Source: CALACW01 sp963627915 (GTDB lineage: Bacteria > Bacillota > Clostridia > Oscillospirales > Acutalibacteraceae). Taken from it: DNA of 64,000 nucleotides. The translations under genes were made by a program, and so were the position numbers. The stretch is from NCBI GenBank assembly GCA_963627915.1, contig CAVGCY010000051.1, positions 44,576 through 108,575 of the forward strand, in the 5' to 3' direction. A model generated the notes under the pieces. The model had not been told where the DNA came from and did no database searches. It saw only the letters and a program-made list of their open reading frames with translations. This document shows, in pieces, positions 49,238-58,271 of the stretch (its first letter is position 1; every line of letters starts with the position of its first letter).

Positions 49238-49576
49238 ATGGAAGCAAGAGCAAAAGCGACTTTTGTGCGTATTGCGCCTCGTAAGGTTCAGATCGTTCTT
49301 GACCTTATAAGAAACAAGCCCGCTGATGAAGCTATGGCAATCCTCAAGTACACACCTAAGGCTGCGTGTGAACCTCTTGAGAAGCTTCTCAAATCAGCAA
49401 TGGCTAATGCTGAAAACAACTTCGACATGGATCCCTCGAGACTTTATGTTGCTTCATGCAGCGTTGACCAGGGTCCCACGCTGAAGAGAATCAGACCGAG
49501 ATCAAAGGGACGTGCATACAGAATCAATAAAAAGACTTCGCACATCAACCTTGTTCTCAAGGAAATCGAAGATTGA
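49238..49576 (+). CDS. rplV: 50S ribosomal protein L22
   Basis: 112 residues. RIAPRKVQIVLDLIRNKPADEAMAIL and the C-terminal beta-hairpin tip LKRIRPRSKGRAYRI, which lines the exit tunnel and is the site of macrolide-resistance changes; no deletion is visible. Confidence 0.98.
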   Translation: MEARAKATFVRIAPRKVQIVLDLIRNKPADEAMAILKYTPKAACEPLEKLLKSAMANAENNFDMDPSRLYVASCSVDQGPTLKRIRPRSKGRAYRINKKTSHINLVLKEIED

Positions 49577-49597
49577 TCGGGGAGGAGGAAATAAATT

Positions 49598-50266
49598 ATG
49601 GGACAGAAAATTAATCCTACCGGTTTAAGAATCGGAGTTATCAAGGACTGGGAATCCCGCTGGTACGCCGGCAAACAGGATTTCGGCTCAACTCTCGTAG
49701 AGGATTACAAGGTTCGTGAGTATCTTCTCAATAACCTCGCCTCCGCAGGAGTACCCAAGGTCGAGATTGAAAGAGATCCCAAGAGAGTCCGTATCAATAT
49801 TCACTGCGCCAAGCCCGGAATGGTTATAGGCAGAGGCGGCGCCGAGATTGAAAAGCTCAAGGCTACATGCAAGGCTATGCTCGGCGGCAGCAAGGACGTT
49901 TTCATCAACATTATTGAGATAAAGCAGCCCGATCTCAACGCTCAGCTTGTAGCTGAGAACATTGCGGGTCAGCTTGAGAGACGTATTTCATTCCGCCGCG
50001 CTCTTAAGGGAGCTATCGGCAGAACGATGAAGCTCGGTGCAAGAGGTATCAAGACCCAGGTCAGCGGAAGACTCGGCGGCGCGGAAATCGCACGTTCGGA
50101 GACTTACCACGAGGGTACTATTCCTCTTCAGACCATCCGTGCCGACATCGACTACGGCTTCGCGGAGGCTAAGACCACTTACGGTCGTATCGGAGTAAAG
50201 GTATGGATTTATAAAGGCGAGGTTCTTCACGATACTCGCAGAACTTCAAAGAAAGAGAGGGCTTGA
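49598..50266 (+). CDS. rpsC: 30S ribosomal protein S3
   Basis: 222 residues. N-terminal GQKINPTGLRIGVIKDWESRWY, KH domain with GMVIGRGGAEIEKL, and the C-terminal TTYGRIGVKVWIYKGEV. S3 guards the mRNA entry tunnel. GGAGG upstream; the gap to rplP is 4 nt. Confidence 0.98.
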   Translation: MGQKINPTGLRIGVIKDWESRWYAGKQDFGSTLVEDYKVREYLLNNLASAGVPKVEIERDPKRVRINIHCAKPGMVIGRGGAEIEKLKATCKAMLGGSKDVFINIIEIKQPDLNAQLVAENIAGQLERRISFRRALKGAIGRTMKLGARGIKTQVSGRLGGAEIARSETYHEGTIPLQTIRADIDYGFAEAKTTYGRIGVKVWIYKGEVLHDTRRTSKKERA

Positions 50267-50270
50267 GTAA

Positions 50271-50696
50271 ATGTTACTTCCTAAGCGTGTTAAGTACCGC
50301 AGAGTACAAAGAGGCCGCCTTAAGGGTCAGGCATTGCGCGGTAACAAGGTTAACTACGGAGATTTCGGTCTTGTAGCACTTGAGCCCGCATGGATAACCT
50401 CGAATCAGATCGAGGCAGCCCGTGTCGCCATGACGAGATATATCAAGCGTGGCGGTCAGGTTTGGATAAAGATTTTCCCCGATAAGCCGATTACAGAGAA
50501 GCCTGCCGAGACTCGAATGGGTTCAGGTAAAGGATCTCCGGAGTATTGGGTAGCAGTAGTAAAGCCCGGCAGAGTTATGTTCGAGATTGCCGGAGTTGAC
50601 GAGAGCCTTGCTCGTGAGGCTATGCGTCTTGCTGCAAACAAACTTCCCATCAAGTGTAAGTTTGTAACTAAGGAAGAACAGGGTGGTGAGCAGTAA
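50271..50696 (+). CDS. rplP: 50S ribosomal protein L16
   Basis: 141 residues. MLLPKRVKYRRVQRGRLKG and RMGSGKGSPEYWVAVVKPGR are family signatures. L16 organises the A-site tRNA elbow. Its last base is the first base of rpmC (TAATG). Confidence 0.98.
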   Translation: MLLPKRVKYRRVQRGRLKGQALRGNKVNYGDFGLVALEPAWITSNQIEAARVAMTRYIKRGGQVWIKIFPDKPITEKPAETRMGSGKGSPEYWVAVVKPGRVMFEIAGVDESLAREAMRLAANKLPIKCKFVTKEEQGGEQ

Positions 50697-50899
50697 TGAA
50701 AGCCAGTGAAATCAGAAAAATGTCCGAGGCCGAAATGGACGCGAAACTCCTTGAACTTAAGGACGAGCTTTTCAAGCTGCGCTTCCAGCAAGCCATCAAC
50801 CAGCTCGATAACCCTACTCGTATCAGCGCCGTTAAGAAAGACATTGCAAGAATCCTCACGGTTCAGCGCGACGTCGAGCTCCACGGCAATGATGCCTAA
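50696..50899 (+). CDS. rpmC: 50S ribosomal protein L29
   Basis: 67 residues; overlaps rplP by one nt. MKASEIRKMSEAEMDAKL and LKDELFKLRFQQAINQLDNP are typical. Sits near the tunnel exit next to L23. Confidence 0.97.
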   Translation: MKASEIRKMSEAEMDAKLLELKDELFKLRFQQAINQLDNPTRISAVKKDIARILTVQRDVELHGNDA

Positions 50900-50918
50900 G
50901 ACAAGGGAGGATACGTAA

Positions 50919-51173
50919 ATGGACAGAAATTTAAGAAAAACCCGTGTCGGATTGGTAACGAGCGATAAGATGGATAAGACAGTCGTCGTATCCGTTAAGG
51001 ACCGTGTAAGACATCCTCTTTATAAGAAGATCGTCAATCGTACAATCAAATTAAAGGCACACGACGAAAATAACGAATGCGGTACAGGCGACCGCGTATT
51101 ACTGATGGAGACCCGTCCTCTTTCCAAGGATAAGAGATGGCGCGTAGTTGAAATCATCGAGAAAGCAAAGTAA
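50919..51173 (+). CDS. rpsQ: 30S ribosomal protein S17
   Basis: 84 residues. RKTRVGLVTSDKMDKTVVVSV and RHPLYKKIV with the C-terminal ETRPLSKDKRWRVVEI. Binds helix 11 of 16S rRNA early in assembly. GGAGG upstream. Confidence 0.98.
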   Translation: MDRNLRKTRVGLVTSDKMDKTVVVSVKDRVRHPLYKKIVNRTIKLKAHDENNECGTGDRVLLMETRPLSKDKRWRVVEIIEKAK

Positions 51174-51185
51174 GGAGGACTAACC

Positions 51186-51554
51186 GTGATACAGCAGCAG
51201 ACATTGCTCAAGAGCGCTGACAACACCGGTGCAAAAGAGCTTATGTGCATCCGTGTGCTCGGCGGTACGGGCAGAAAATATGCAAACATCGGCGACGTTA
51301 TCGTGGCTTCTGTTAAGAAGGCAACACCCGGCGGCGTTGTTAAAAAAGGCGATGTAGTTAAGGCGGTAGTCGTTCGTACAGCAAGCGGAGTACGCCGCGA
51401 CGACGGAACATATATCCGTTTCGACGAGAACGCAGCCGTTATTATCAAGGAAGATAAAAACCCCAAGGGTACCAGAATCTTCGGACCTGTTGCAAGAGAG
51501 CTTCGTGATAAGGACTATTCCAAAATCCTTAGCCTTGCACCGGAAGTACTTTAA
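51186..51554 (+). CDS. rplN: 50S ribosomal protein L14 (GTG start)
   Basis: 122 residues. Starts with GTG at 51186, eight nt after GGAGGA, giving the family start MIQQQTLLKSADNTGAKELM; no ATG fits. GTRIFGPVARELRDKDYSKI near the end is typical. Contacts 16S rRNA at bridge B8. Confidence 0.97.
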   Translation: MIQQQTLLKSADNTGAKELMCIRVLGGTGRKYANIGDVIVASVKKATPGGVVKKGDVVKAVVVRTASGVRRDDGTYIRFDENAAVIIKEDKNPKGTRIFGPVARELRDKDYSKILSLAPEVL

Positions 51555-51569
51555 TTCGGAGGTAACGCA

Positions 51570-51896
51570 ATGAGTAAGAAAGTTCATGTTAAATCCGGCG
51601 ATAAAGTAGTTGTTATTAATGGTAAAGACCGCGGCAAGCAGGGTAAGGTTCTTCAGGTAAGCCCTTCCGAGGGTAAGGTTATCGTAGAGGGCGTAAACAT
51701 TGTTTCAAAGCATGTTAAGCCCAAGAAGATGGGTGAGCCCGGCGGTATCATTAAAGCAGAAAGCGCTTTATACGCTGATAAGGTACAGCTTATCTGCCCC
51801 AAGTGCGGTAAGGCTGTAAGAGTCGGTCACATGATTGACGAAAAATCCAATAAAAAAGTCCGCGTCTGCAAGAAGTGCGGCGCTAAATTCGAGTAA
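51570..51896 (+). CDS. rplX: 50S ribosomal protein L24
   Basis: 108 residues. KOW motif near the start (KSGDKVVVINGKDRGKQGKVLQV). The C-terminal part has CPKC and CKKC, a four-cysteine zinc site seen in many clostridial L24 proteins. Assembly initiator of the 50S subunit. Confidence 0.97.
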   Translation: MSKKVHVKSGDKVVVINGKDRGKQGKVLQVSPSEGKVIVEGVNIVSKHVKPKKMGEPGGIIKAESALYADKVQLICPKCGKAVRVGHMIDEKSNKKVRVCKKCGAKFE

Positions 51897-51910
51897 GGAG
51901 GAACATAGAA

Positions 51911-52450
51911 ATGGCTAGATTAAAAGATTTTTATAAAAGCGATGTTGCTCCCGCACTCATGAAGAAGTTTAACTACAAGAGCGTTATGCAGATTCCGAAG
52001 ATCGACAAGATCATTATCAACGTCGGCTGCGGTGAAGCAAGGGAGAATCCCAAGGCTATCGACGCCGTTATCAATGATATCGGAATCATAACCGGACAGA
52101 AGCCCGTTGTCTGCAACGCCAAGAAATCCGTTGCAAACTTCAAGCTCCGTGAGGGTATGCCCAACGGCGTAAAGGTAACGCTCAGAGGCGACAGGATGTA
52201 TGAGTTCCTTGACAGATTCTTCAATCTTGCGCTTCCGAGAGTCCGCGACTTCAGAGGTATCAACCCCAACTCCTTCGACGGAAGAGGCAACTACGCCATG
52301 GGCGTTAAGGAACAGCTTATCTTCCCCGAGATCGAGTATGACAAGGTTGACAAGATCCGCGGTATGGATATTTGTATAGTAACTACGGCTCAGAACGACG
52401 AGGAAGCAAAAGAGCTTCTCACTCTTATGGGCGCACCGTTTGCAAAGTAA
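51911..52450 (+). CDS. rplE: 50S ribosomal protein L5
   Basis: 179 residues, standard length. MQIPKIDKIIINVGCGEA, TGQKPVVCNAKKSVANFKLREG and the C-terminal DICIVTTAQNDEEAKELLTLMG. Binds 5S rRNA with L18. AGGAGG upstream. Confidence 0.98.
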   Translation: MARLKDFYKSDVAPALMKKFNYKSVMQIPKIDKIIINVGCGEARENPKAIDAVINDIGIITGQKPVVCNAKKSVANFKLREGMPNGVKVTLRGDRMYEFLDRFFNLALPRVRDFRGINPNSFDGRGNYAMGVKEQLIFPEIEYDKVDKIRGMDICIVTTAQNDEEAKELLTLMGAPFAK

Positions 52451-52462
52451 GGAGGGGTTAAA

Positions 52463-52642
52463 ATGGCAAAGACTTCAATGAAGGTAAGAAAGGCACCCAA
52501 GTACTCTACGAGAGAGCACAACAGATGCAAGATTTGCGGCAGACCCCACGCTTATTTACGTAAGTACGGTGTATGTCGTATATGCTTCAGAGAACTGGCT
52601 CACGCAGGTCAGATTCCCGGAGTAAAGAAAGCAAGCTGGTAA
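52463..52642 (+). CDS. rpsN: 30S ribosomal protein S14, zinc type
   Basis: 59 residues, ATG after AGGAGGGG. MAKTSMKVRKAPKYSTREHN then CKIC and CRIC: the four-cysteine zinc (type Z) form typical of Gram-positive bacteria, as opposed to the longer zinc-free paralogue. Ends KKASW. Confidence 0.97.
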   Translation: MAKTSMKVRKAPKYSTREHNRCKICGRPHAYLRKYGVCRICFRELAHAGQIPGVKKASW

Positions 52643-52655
52643 GGAGGATAATGCA

Positions 52656-53054
52656 ATGCAGATTACCGACGCAATCGCTGATATGCTTACAAGAATAAGA
52701 AACGCTTATATGGCTAAGCATGAGTCAGTGTCAGTTCCTGCATCCAACATGAAGAAGGCAATCGCTCAGATTCTTGTTGATGAGGGATACATCAAAGGTT
52801 TCAAGGTAATTGAGGACGGAAAGCAGGGCGTTATTGAGATCGCTCTCAAGTACGGTTCCGATAAGACCCCCGCTGTTAAGGGGTTACGCAGAGTTTCCAA
52901 GCCCGGCCTGCGTATTTATTCGAATTGTGAGGATCTTCCCAGAGTATTTAACGGTCTGGGTATAGCAATCCTTTCAACTTCAAAGGGTATTATGACTGAC
53001 AAAGAAGCTCGCAAAGCCAACGTAGGCGGCGAAGTTCTTGCATTCGTTTGGTAA
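52656..53054 (+). CDS. rpsH: 30S ribosomal protein S8
   Basis: 132 residues. ITDAIADMLTRIRNAYMAKHESV and the C-terminal STSKGIMTDKEARKANVGGEVLAFVW. S8 is the translational repressor of the spc operon in E. coli. AGGAGG upstream. Confidence 0.98.
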   Translation: MQITDAIADMLTRIRNAYMAKHESVSVPASNMKKAIAQILVDEGYIKGFKVIEDGKQGVIEIALKYGSDKTPAVKGLRRVSKPGLRIYSNCEDLPRVFNGLGIAILSTSKGIMTDKEARKANVGGEVLAFVW

Positions 53055-53068
53055 GGAGGTAACAAGGA

Positions 53069-53614
53069 ATGTCACGTATAGGCAGAAAGCCCGTCGCAGT
53101 TCCGGCAGGTGTTGACGTCAAGATTGACGGCTCCACGGTTACTGTAAAGGGTCCCAAGGGCTCTCTTACCGGAACATACAACAGTAAATTAGGTATCGCT
53201 CTCGAGGGCAATGAAATTATTGTTACCCGTCCCGACGACGAGAAGGATTCGAGAGCGCTTCACGGTCTTACGAGAACTCTTATCCACAACATGGTAGAGG
53301 GCGTAAGCAACGGCTTCACAAAGGAGCTTGAGATTAACGGTATCGGTTACAAAGCCGCTATGCAGGGTAAGGATCTTGTTCTTACCGTCGGCTATTCTCA
53401 CGTTGTTAACGTTAAAGCTCCCGAAGGAATCACAATTGCGGTTCCCGCTCCCAATAAGATCGTAATTTCCGGACCCGATAAGGTTAAGGTCGGTCAGTTC
53501 GCCGCCGAGGTAAGAGGCGTTCGTCCTCCCGAGCCTTACAAGGGCAAAGGAATCAAGTACGTCGATGAGTATATCAGACGTAAAGAAGGTAAAGCCGGTA
53601 AGGGCGGTAAATAA
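53069..53614 (+). CDS. rplF: 50S ribosomal protein L6
   Basis: 181 residues. SRIGRKPVAVPAGVDVKIDG at the start, and the C-terminal RPPEPYKGKGIKYVDEYIRRKEGKAGKGGK in pieces typical of L6. Near the sarcin-ricin loop. Confidence 0.98.
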   Translation: MSRIGRKPVAVPAGVDVKIDGSTVTVKGPKGSLTGTYNSKLGIALEGNEIIVTRPDDEKDSRALHGLTRTLIHNMVEGVSNGFTKELEINGIGYKAAMQGKDLVLTVGYSHVVNVKAPEGITIAVPAPNKIVISGPDKVKVGQFAAEVRGVRPPEPYKGKGIKYVDEYIRRKEGKAGKGGK

Positions 53615-53631
53615 TAAAGGAGTGAAAACTA

Positions 53632-53991
53632 ATGGTAAAAAGACCTGATACTAAGCAGGCAAGAATTCAGCGTCATAAGAGAGTCCGCGGAAAAATCCAC
53701 GGCACAGCTGAGTGTCCCCGCCTTAACGTGTTCCGCTCCCTCAAGCATATTTACGCTCAGTTGATAGACGACGACAAGGGTGTTACTCTTGCTTCGGCTT
53801 CAACCGCTGAGAAGGATTTTAAGGATTACGGCGGAAACCAGGACGCCGCTAAAGCGGTAGGCAAAAAGTTAGCAGAACGTGCGGTCGCGAAGGAAATAAA
53901 AACCTGCGTATTCGACCGCGGCGGTTACATCTATCACGGCCGTGTACAGAGCTTGGCCGAAGGCGCCCGCGAAGGCGGCCTTGACTTCTAA
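53632..53991 (+). CDS. rplR: 50S ribosomal protein L18
   Basis: 119 residues. RIQRHKRVRGKIHGTAECPRLNVFRSLKHIYAQ and FDRGGYIYHGRVQSLAEGAREGGL are family signatures. Binds 5S rRNA. AAGGAG upstream. Confidence 0.98.
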   Translation: MVKRPDTKQARIQRHKRVRGKIHGTAECPRLNVFRSLKHIYAQLIDDDKGVTLASASTAEKDFKDYGGNQDAAKAVGKKLAERAVAKEIKTCVFDRGGYIYHGRVQSLAEGAREGGLDF

Positions 53992-54011
53992 TTGAAAGGG
54001 AGGAAATACTT

Positions 54012-54515
54012 TTGGCTAAGTTTGAAACACAGAAAGATTCAGAGCTTCAGGAGAGACTCGTAGCTATCAACCGCGTATCAAAGACGGTTAAGGGCGGACG
54101 TATCATGAAGTTCTCCGCACTTGTAGTCGTAGGCGACGGCAAGGGCACTGTCGGTTTCGGAATCGGCAAATCGAGCGAAGTTCCCGACGCTATCCGCAAG
54201 GGTATAGAGGACGCTAAGAAGAATCTTGCTCACATTGCGCTCAGAGGCACGACGATTCCTCACGAAGTTCTCGGTAAGTTCGGCGCAGGCGTTGTTCTTC
54301 TCAAACCCGCCGCTCCCGGTACCGGCGTTATCGCAGGCGGCCCCGTCCGTGCTGTTGTTGAGACGGTAGGTATCAAGGATATCCGTACTAAGGCTCTTCG
54401 TTCAAACAATCCCTGCAACGTTGTAAGAGCGACCGTCAACGGTCTTACTCAGCTTCGTACGGCAGAGGAAGTTGCGGCTGTAAGAGGCAAATCCGTTAAG
54501 GAAATCTTAGGTTAA
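54012..54515 (+). CDS. rpsE: 30S ribosomal protein S5 (TTG start)
   Basis: 167 residues. The start is TTG at 54012, nine nt after GGGAGG, giving LAKFETQKDSELQERLVAINRVSKTVKGG (initiated with Met); no ATG lies at the family start. S5 domain GDGKGTVGFGIGKSSEVPDAIRK intact. Involved in decoding accuracy. Confidence 0.96.
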   Translation: MAKFETQKDSELQERLVAINRVSKTVKGGRIMKFSALVVVGDGKGTVGFGIGKSSEVPDAIRKGIEDAKKNLAHIALRGTTIPHEVLGKFGAGVVLLKPAAPGTGVIAGGPVRAVVETVGIKDIRTKALRSNNPCNVVRATVNGLTQLRTAEEVAAVRGKSVKEILG

Positions 54516-54530
54516 GGAGAGTAGATTGAA

Positions 54531-54710
54531 ATGGCAGATATTAAGGTAAAGCTTGTCAAAAGTACAATTGGCAGCAAAAAAGACCAGATTGCTACTGTTC
54601 AGTCTCTCGGTCTTAAAAAAATAGGGGATGTTTCCGTTCAGCACGATAACCCCCAGACTCTCGGCAAGATCAGAAAAGTTGCTCATCTTGTTGAGGTCAG
54701 CGAAGCATAA
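54531..54710 (+). CDS. rpmD: 50S ribosomal protein L30
   Basis: 59 residues, ATG with AAGGAGAG upstream. MADIKVKLVKSTIGSKKDQI and the ending NPQTLGKIRKVAHLVEV are typical of bacterial L30. Between S5 and L15 as in other spc operons. Confidence 0.96.
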   Translation: MADIKVKLVKSTIGSKKDQIATVQSLGLKKIGDVSVQHDNPQTLGKIRKVAHLVEVSEA

Positions 54711-54728
54711 GGAAAGGTTGGGAAACTT

Positions 54729-55172
54729 ATGAAATTACACGAGTTATCACCCGCCGCAGGTTCAAACAGACCCTCAAAGCGTATAGGCAGAGGTCCCGCG
54801 TCCGGTCAGGGCAAAACCGCCGGTAAGGGACATAAGGGTCAGAAGGCAAGAGCCGGTTCAGGTCCCCGTCCGGGATTTGAAGGCGGTCAGATGCCCTTAC
54901 AAAGACGTATTCCCAAGAGAGGTTTTAACAACATCTTCGCCAAGGAAATCGCTATTGTAAACGTTTCCGATATCAGCGAGAAGTTTGCAGACGGCGCAGT
55001 AGTCGACGTTGCCGCTCTCATCGAATCCGGTCTTGTTAAGAAAGAGCTTGACGGTGTAAAGGTTTTGGGTAACGGCGAAGTTACAAAGAAGCTTACAGTA
55101 AAGGTTAACGCATTCTCTGCCTCGGCAAAGGCTAAGATAGAGGCTGCCGGCGGCGAAGCCGTAGTCCTTTAA
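54729..55172 (+). CDS. rplO: 50S ribosomal protein L15
   Basis: 147 residues. MKLHELSPAAGSNRPSKRIG, glycine-rich GQGKTAGKGHKGQKARAG and GFEGGQMPLQRRIPKRGF. The gap to secY (65 nt) has a TTCGGA-TTAAG-TCCGAA hairpin at 55196-55212. Confidence 0.98.
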   Translation: MKLHELSPAAGSNRPSKRIGRGPASGQGKTAGKGHKGQKARAGSGPRPGFEGGQMPLQRRIPKRGFNNIFAKEIAIVNVSDISEKFADGAVVDVAALIESGLVKKELDGVKVLGNGEVTKKLTVKVNAFSASAKAKIEAAGGEAVVL

Positions 55173-55237
55173 TGTATCACACCACTTGTATTCAGTTCGG
55201 ATTAAGTCCGAAAACAGAAGGAGCGTGTGCATAAAAT

Positions 55238-56584
55238 ATGTTTCAGACATTTATTAACGCTTGGAAAATCGCCGATCTGAGAAAAAAGATGCTTTTCACG
55301 GCTCTGATCGTTTTACTGTTCAGAATCGGTTCCGCAATTCCGATTCCGTTCATTGATCTTTCCGGATTCCAAAACGGAAGTATTCTTACCGAGACCGGCA
55401 GCGCAACATTCCTTGATTATATCAATATGATCTCGGGTAATGCGTTTACCTACGGTACGATTTTCGCAATGTCAATTACACCGTACATCAACTCATCGAT
55501 TATTATTCAGCTCCTTACCGTTGCGATTCCCGCTCTTGAAAGACTTTCAAAAGAGGGTGAGGAGGGCAGAAAGAAGATCGCCGCAATCACAAGATATACT
55601 ACGGTCGGTCTTGCTGTACTCCAGTCTACGGCGTACTACTTCTTCATTCGCTCACAGGGTGCGCTTACGGGCGACGCCGACGGAAATGCGCTGACAGGTT
55701 TTGCGATGGTGTTCCAGGCAATCACTATTATCTTTATACTTGTCGCAGGCTCTTCGCTTATCATGTGGATGGGCGAGCAGGTTAATGACAAGGGTATCGG
55801 AAACGGTATTTCCATCATTCTTTTTGCCGGTATCGTAGCGAGAATCCCCACGATTATTACTACTCTCTATCAGCAGTTTGATCAGGGCGGATGCTACATT
55901 CCCATGGTTATTATTGCGGCGATTTCTCTTCTTCTCATGGTTGTATTCATCGTTTGGATGGATAATGCGGAGAGAAGAATCCCCGTTCAGTATGCAAAAC
56001 GCGTGGTCGGCAGAAAGATGTACGGCGGTCAAAGCTCTCATATTCCGATTAAGGTTAATATGTCGGGCGTTCTCCCCGTTATTTTCGCAAGCTCGATTCT
56101 TTCTCTTCCCTCAACGGTAGAGATGTTTGTAAATGTTGAAGAGGGTTCCGGATGGGATAAATTCTTCCATGTATTTACGACAGAGCATTGGGCTTACGCA
56201 ATTATTTATTTCGTATTAATCATATTCTTTGCTTATTTCTATTCGTCAATTCAGTATAATCCCATTGAGATGGCCAACAACCTTGTCAAGAACGGCGGAA
56301 TTATCCCCGGTATCCGTTCGGGCAGACCCACCTCGGATTATATTGCGCAGGTTCTTTCAAAGATTACTCTTCTCGGAGCTCTGCTCCTGAGCGTAGTCGC
56401 TCTGTTCCCGATTCTTTATTCGCAGATCACAACGGCTATTGCTGAGGCTCTCGGACATTCGGCGGGCGTATCCATTTCGCTCGGCGGTACGTCGATTATA
56501 ATTCTTGTCGGCGTTGCGCTTGAAACGGTACAGCAGCTTGAAAGTCAGATGATGATGCGTCATTACAAGGGATTCCTTGATTGA
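55238..56584 (+). CDS. secY: Protein translocase subunit SecY
   Basis: 448 residues, ten transmembrane segments. Central channel of the SecYEG translocon. LLFRIGSAIPIPFID, MSITPYINSSIIIQLLTV and ERRIPVQYAKRVVG are family signatures. AAGGAG 15 nt upstream of ATG. Its end overlaps the region before adk. Confidence 0.98.
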   Translation: MFQTFINAWKIADLRKKMLFTALIVLLFRIGSAIPIPFIDLSGFQNGSILTETGSATFLDYINMISGNAFTYGTIFAMSITPYINSSIIIQLLTVAIPALERLSKEGEEGRKKIAAITRYTTVGLAVLQSTAYYFFIRSQGALTGDADGNALTGFAMVFQAITIIFILVAGSSLIMWMGEQVNDKGIGNGISIILFAGIVARIPTIITTLYQQFDQGGCYIPMVIIAAISLLLMVVFIVWMDNAERRIPVQYAKRVVGRKMYGGQSSHIPIKVNMSGVLPVIFASSILSLPSTVEMFVNVEEGSGWDKFFHVFTTEHWAYAIIYFVLIIFFAYFYSSIQYNPIEMANNLVKNGGIIPGIRSGRPTSDYIAQVLSKITLLGALLLSVVALFPILYSQITTAIAEALGHSAGVSISLGGTSIIILVGVALETVQQLESQMMMRHYKGFLD

Positions 56585-56600
56585 TCCGGAGGATAGACAG

Positions 56601-57233
56601 ATGAATATAATTTTTCTCGGAGCTCCCGGCGCGGGAAAAGGTACGCAGGCTGAGAAGGTAAGCGAAAAGCTTTCCATTCCGACCGTTTCGACGGGTAACA
56701 TTATCCGCGAGGCTCTTCGTACCGGTACCGAAATGGGACTTAAAGCGAAGTCATACATCGAAGCCGGCAAGCTTGTTCCCGATGAGGTCGTTATCGGCAT
56801 CATCAAGGACAGACTTGCAAAGGACGACTGCAAAAACGGGTTTATCCTCGACGGATTTCCGCGCACGATTCCTCAGGCGGAGGCGCTTGACTCCATGGGC
56901 ATTGCAATAGACAAGGTTATCGATATAGAAGTTGCGGATGACAAAATCGCCGCAAGAATGTCGGGCAGACGCGTTTGCCCTGCATGCGGAGCTTCCTATC
57001 ATCTTGAATATAAAAAGCCCGAAAAAGACGGAGTGTGCAATCTTTGCTCCGCTGAGCTTGTTCAGCGCAAAGACGACGCTCCCGAAACGGTTCTCGAAAG
57101 ACTTAAGGTTTACCACGATGAAACGGAACCGCTTAAAGATTACTATGCAAAGACAGGTAAGCTTCGCATAGTCGAAGGTCAGGAGGAGGTCGCCGATACG
57201 ACCGCGCTGACATTCAAAGCATTGGAGGATTAA
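56601..57233 (+). CDS. adk: Adenylate kinase with zinc-binding lid
   Basis: 210 residues from ATG 56601 (GGAGG upstream); longer in-frame starts lie in the secY end. P-loop FLGAPGAGKGTQAEK, GFPRTIPQAEAL, and a LID with CPAC and CNLC, i.e. a four-cysteine structural zinc site typical of Gram-positive adenylate kinases. Equilibrates ATP, ADP and AMP. 16 nt after secY. Confidence 0.97.
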   Translation: MNIIFLGAPGAGKGTQAEKVSEKLSIPTVSTGNIIREALRTGTEMGLKAKSYIEAGKLVPDEVVIGIIKDRLAKDDCKNGFILDGFPRTIPQAEALDSMGIAIDKVIDIEVADDKIAARMSGRRVCPACGASYHLEYKKPEKDGVCNLCSAELVQRKDDAPETVLERLKVYHDETEPLKDYYAKTGKLRIVEGQEEVADTTALTFKALED

Positions 57234-57235
57234 AC

Positions 57236-57991
57236 ATGATGGTGCTGAAAACACGCCGTGAACTTGAGTTGATGCGTGAGGCAGGACGCATTTCTGCCAG
57301 AGCACTGAAGCTGGCGGGAGAAGCTGTCGAGCCGGGAGTTTCAACGTTGGAAATTGACTCGATAGCCCGTAAATATATAGAAAGTCAGGACGCCGTCCCG
57401 AATTTCTTAGGACTTTACGGATTCCCCGCCGCAGCATGTATTTCCGTAAATAATGAGGTTATTCATGGTATCCCGGACAGCGAGCACATTCTCAAATCGG
57501 GCGACATAGTAAGCATTGATTTGGGAGCGTCAATTCACGGATATAACGGCGATAATGCTGCCACTTTTGCATGCGGAGACGTTTCCGCCGAGGCAAAGCG
57601 GCTGATGGACGTCACAAAAGAGTCCCTTTATGCCGGACTTAAATGTGCCGTCGCAGGCAGCAGAGTCGGCGATATATCGTATGCTGTCCAAAAGTATTGC
57701 GAAGACAGGGGATACGGCGTAGTCAGAGACTATACCGGTCACGGTGTCGGCGCAAAACTCCATGAAGATCCTCCGATCCCGAACTACGGTACACCGGGAA
57801 AAGGTGTCCGTTTGTTACCCGGCATGACTATTGCCGTTGAACCGATGATAAACGAGGGAACCTGGAGAGTAAGACAGCTCGATAACGGCTGGACGGTCGT
57901 TACCGCAGACGGAAAGCTTTCCGCTCATTTTGAAAATACCGTCGCAATAACAAAAAGCGGCGAGTGCGTAATTCTTACCGATCCCGATTGA
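57236..57991 (+). CDS. map: Methionine aminopeptidase, type I
   Basis: 251 residues; starts two nt after the adk stop. Metal ligands of the pita-bread fold: SIDLGASIHGYNGDNAATF (Asp, Asp), TGHGVGAKLHEDPPIPNYG (His), TIAVEPMINEG (Glu) and SAHFENTVAIT (Glu). Removes N-terminal Met from nascent chains. Confidence 0.97.
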   Translation: MMVLKTRRELELMREAGRISARALKLAGEAVEPGVSTLEIDSIARKYIESQDAVPNFLGLYGFPAAACISVNNEVIHGIPDSEHILKSGDIVSIDLGASIHGYNGDNAATFACGDVSAEAKRLMDVTKESLYAGLKCAVAGSRVGDISYAVQKYCEDRGYGVVRDYTGHGVGAKLHEDPPIPNYGTPGKGVRLLPGMTIAVEPMINEGTWRVRQLDNGWTVVTADGKLSAHFENTVAITKSGECVILTDPD

Positions 57992-58002
57992 GAGAGGTTA
58001 TT

Positions 58003-58266
58003 ATGGAATTAAAAACGAACGGCGTCGTTGTTTCGCTTGCGGGCAGGGACAAGGGAAAGCTTCTTGTCATAACAGGCGTCGACGGCGGGCATGTATACGT
58101 ATGCGACGGAAAGGAACGTCCTCTCTTAAAACCCAAAAGAAAGAACGTTAAGCACGTCCGTGCGCTGAAATATGTTTTATCTTCGGAAAAAACGGTTTCC
58201 GATCCGGCTTTAAGAAAGGCTCTGCTCGAAATTCGCGGGCATATGCCGAATGAAAGTGAGGTTTAA
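58003..58266 (+). CDS. KOW-domain RNA-binding protein (L14e-like)
   Basis: 87 residues from ATG 58003 with GAGAGG upstream. KOW motif GVVVSLAGRDKGKLLVITGV at the start. Proteins of this kind stand between map and infA in many Clostridia and resemble archaeal/eukaryotic L14e. Likely ribosome-associated; role not established. Confidence 0.85.
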   Translation: MELKTNGVVVSLAGRDKGKLLVITGVDGGHVYVCDGKERPLLKPKRKNVKHVRALKYVLSSEKTVSDPALRKALLEIRGHMPNESEV

Positions 58267-58271
58267 ACGGT